From NCBI GenBank assembly GCA_018713055.1, contig DVFW01000003.1, positions 1-34,827 on the forward strand: a stretch of 34,827 nt of DNA, given 5' to 3'. This document shows positions 33,000 to 34,827 of this stretch, piece after piece. The notes under the pieces are model-generated. The model had not been told where the DNA came from, made no database searches, and saw only the letters and a list, made by a program, of their open reading frames with translations. The first letter of the stretch is position 1; every line of letters starts with the position of its first letter. The DNA is from Scatavimonas merdigallinarum. GTDB lineage: Bacteria > Bacillota > Clostridia > Oscillospirales > Acutalibacteraceae. The position numbers were made by a program, and so were the translations under genes.

Positions 33000-33593
33000 G
33001 TGGATTTTTGTAACGCAAGCTTTGAAGCCTCTGCTGGGCTTACAAATCAACTTTTGCCTTCAACGCTGCCGGAAGTCGTTTTTTCAGGCCGTTCCAATGT
33101 CGGCAAGTCTTCTTTAATTAATAAGCTTGTCAACCGTAAGGCGCTTGCAAGAGTGAGCGCAACGCCGGGAAAAACGGCAACAATCAATTTTTATCATGCA
33201 GGCGCTTTCCGTTTGGTGGACCTTCCGGGTTATGGTTATGCGAAAGTTTCTCAGGCAGAAAAGAAAAGATGGGCGCAACTTGTTGAAGGCTATTTTGCAC
33301 AGGATCGGAAATTTTGCCTGATTGTCCAGATTGTAGATATGCGCCATCCCCCGACAAAAGACGACATGCAAATGATAAATTTTCTGTACCAGAGCGGTTT
33401 TCCGTTTATTATTGTTCTGACCAAAAAGGACAAGCTCAATCAATCCCAATCTATGCAACGGATGAAATCGCTCAGGGATGAGCTGGCTTCCTACAGAAAT
33501 ATTCCGCTTTTCCCTTTTTCGGCACTTAAAGGGGATGGAAAAGAAGCAATACAGGAATGCATTGCAACCTACGTGGAAAATTTTCATGAATGA
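33000..33593 (+). CDS. engB: Ribosome biogenesis GTP-binding protein EngB (YsxC)
   Basis: EngB/YsxC is an essential TRAFAC-class GTPase for 50S subunit assembly. The 197-residue protein has G1 GRSNVGKSS (30-38), the G2 region ARVSATPGKTATINFY, G3 VDLPGYGYAKVS, G4 LTKKDKLN and G5 FSALKG. It starts with GTG 33000, preceded by GAGGGG. The lon-engB pair is a conserved Firmicutes arrangement. Downstream, lysA starts after 48 bases with no terminator or clear promoter in between. Confidence 0.96.
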   Translation: MDFCNASFEASAGLTNQLLPSTLPEVVFSGRSNVGKSSLINKLVNRKALARVSATPGKTATINFYHAGAFRLVDLPGYGYAKVSQAEKKRWAQLVEGYFAQDRKFCLIVQIVDMRHPPTKDDMQMINFLYQSGFPFIIVLTKKDKLNQSQSMQRMKSLRDELASYRNIPLFPFSALKGDGKEAIQECIATYVENFHE

Positions 33594-33641
33594 ACTAAAA
33601 AGCGCAGATACGGTATTTTAAGTAAGAAAGGGATGTGGGCA

Positions 33642-34827
33642 ATGTTTGTAAACGACTGCTTGCAAATAAATGAAAAAGGGCATCTTACGATTGGCGGATG
33701 CGATACGGTCGAACTTGCGCGGCAATATGGCACCCCGCTTTATGTAATGGATGAAGCTGTTATACGAAAAACCTGTAAAGCATATGTGCAATCCTTTGAA
33801 AGTTATTACGACGGCCAGGGACTGCCCCTGTATGCAAGTAAAGCGCTCAGCTGCAAAGAGCTTTGCAGAATCATTGCCAGTGAAAATATGGGCCTTGATG
33901 TTGTGTCCGGCGGTGAGTTGTACACTGCGCAACAGGCCGGGTTCCCTATGGAAAAAATACATTTCCATGGAAATAATAAAACCCTGCAAGAACTGCAAAT
34001 GGCCTTGGACTTGGGTGTAGGCAGGATTGTGGTTGACAATTTGACAGAGCTTCAACAGCTTAATATGCTTGCGCAGAAAAAAAATATTGTGGCAAAAATA
34101 TCTATGCGCATCAAGCCCGGAGTGGACGCGCATACGCATGATTTTATCCGTACGGGGCAAATTGATTCTAAATTTGGATTTGCGCTTGAAACGGGAGAAG
34201 CCATGGGGGCTGTAAAAGAAGCGCTTTCCTGCAAGAATTTAGAACTGCTTGAGCTGCATTGCCATATTGGTTCACAGATTTTTGATATAGATCCTTTTGT
34301 TACAGCGGCGCAGATTATGATGGAGCTGATTTATCAAATTAAATTGCAAACAGGCCACACCATCCGCGAGCTGAATTTAGGCGGCGGTTTTGGAATTCAT
34401 TATACAAAGCAGGACGCTCCAACGGAATACGACAATTATATGCGCCATGTTTCCACTGCGGTAAAGAGGAAAGCTGCAGAATATGGTCTTGACGTACCGT
34501 TTGTTTATATTGAACCGGGCCGTTCTATTGTAGGAGAGGCGGGAATTACGCTTTATACAGTGGGTTCAGTAAAGAAAATCCCGGGAATCCGGACTTATGT
34601 TTCTGTAGACGGCGGTATGTGTGACAATATTCGTTTTGCTTTATACGGTTCCGCATATACGGTTGTAACGGCTAACAAGGCAGACAAAGCAGCCGACTGT
34701 GTTGTAACGGTCGCGGGGAAATGCTGTGAAAGCGGCGATCTTGTACAAAAAGATACAAAAATTGCATCGGCAGAGCCGGGCGATCTTTTGGCTGTTTTGT
34801 CTACAGGCGCCTATAATTATTCTATGG
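33642..34827 (+). CDS. lysA: Diaminopimelate decarboxylase, partial (cut by the right edge)
   Basis: LysA decarboxylates meso-diaminopimelate to lysine with PLP. From ATG 33642 the frame stays open for 395 codons to the window end. The PLP lysine is K67 in YASKALSCKE. LDVVSGGELYTA, FHGNNKTLQEL, LHCHIGSQI, LNLGGGFGIHY and IEPGRSIVGEAG follow, then GKCCESGD and STGAYNYSM near the edge. These are alanine-racemase-type barrel and lid motifs typical of LysA rather than ornithine or arginine decarboxylase. AAGGG lies nine bases before the chosen start; an in-frame ATG at 33633 overlaps that site. Only about the last 25-40 residues should be missing. Confidence 0.95.
   Translation, partial: MFVNDCLQINEKGHLTIGGCDTVELARQYGTPLYVMDEAVIRKTCKAYVQSFESYYDGQGLPLYASKALSCKELCRIIASENMGLDVVSGGELYTAQQAGFPMEKIHFHGNNKTLQELQMALDLGVGRIVVDNLTELQQLNMLAQKKNIVAKISMRIKPGVDAHTHDFIRTGQIDSKFGFALETGEAMGAVKEALSCKNLELLELHCHIGSQIFDIDPFVTAAQIMMELIYQIKLQTGHTIRELNLGGGFGIHYTKQDAPTEYDNYMRHVSTAVKRKAAEYGLDVPFVYIEPGRSIVGEAGITLYTVGSVKKIPGIRTYVSVDGGMCDNIRFALYGSAYTVVTANKADKAADCVVTVAGKCCESGDLVQKDTKIASAEPGDLLAVLSTGAYNYSM

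Noticed and set aside
33618..34160. A 180-residue open frame on the minus strand at the start of lysA
   Set aside because: The plus strand encodes clear diaminopimelate decarboxylase motifs here; the minus frame has no recognisable domain.

Overview
This window looks like a chromosomal segment of a Gram-positive, probably endospore-forming member of the Clostridia (Bacillota). Four things point there: the gene families (SepF, DivIVA, YlmH, YunB, a CD1247-type protein, a YlbF-type protein), the low-to-moderate GC content, the AGGAGG-type ribosome sites, and the Firmicutes-like gene order. Every gene I accept is on the + strand and almost all are core housekeeping genes. I saw no tRNA, rRNA, CRISPR array, prophage or plasmid function. 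The one mobile element is the 3' end of a group II intron at the left edge.

Layout: (1) 1-235, the tail of a group II intron: the C-terminus of its reverse transcriptase/maturase plus RNA domains V and VI. (2) 257-4191, yqeG, aroQ, an Xaa-Pro peptidase, efp, a CD1247-type zinc-ribbon protein, then a terminator and sporulation gene yunB. (3) 4225-11751, a tRNA-modification and mismatch-repair run: promoter, miaB, a ylbF-type gene, mutS, mutL, miaA. (4) 11754-15775, a division cluster: a HlyD-like membrane protein, yggS, sepF, ylmH, divIVA. (5) 15792-20126, a large hairpin, then ileS, lspA and rluD. (6) 20146-23896, promoter, a putative L19 leader, rplS, a terminator, two tandem signal peptidases, rbgA, rnhB and yraN. 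(7) 23883-27111, an M19 dipeptidase, threonine synthase with its own promoter and leader hairpin, and a metallophosphoesterase. (8) 27163-33593, protein quality control: tig, clpP, clpX, a terminator, lon, engB. (9) 33642 to the right edge, the start of lysA, cut by the window.

The genes form tight co-directional transcription units with short gaps or overlaps. Units recognisable by function are translation (efp, miaB, miaA, ileS, rplS, rluD, rbgA), DNA repair (mutS, mutL, rnhB), division and polarity (sepF, ylmH, divIVA), secretion (two lepB, lspA) and folding/proteolysis (tig, clpP, clpX, lon). Several start codons are non-ATG (TTG for miaB, miaA and rbgA; GTG for rnhB and engB) and were chosen from ribosome-site spacing.

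I did not find a clear new biological system. The points most worth a second look are the intron directly abutting yqeG, a perfect 17-bp inverted repeat before ileS with no T-box, a terminator whose 3' arm is also the yunB ribosome site, a Cys-rich tail on the YlbF-type protein, tandem signal peptidases with different N-termini, and structured leaders before rplS and thrC. No start site or function was tested by alignment; calls rest on motifs, length and context.
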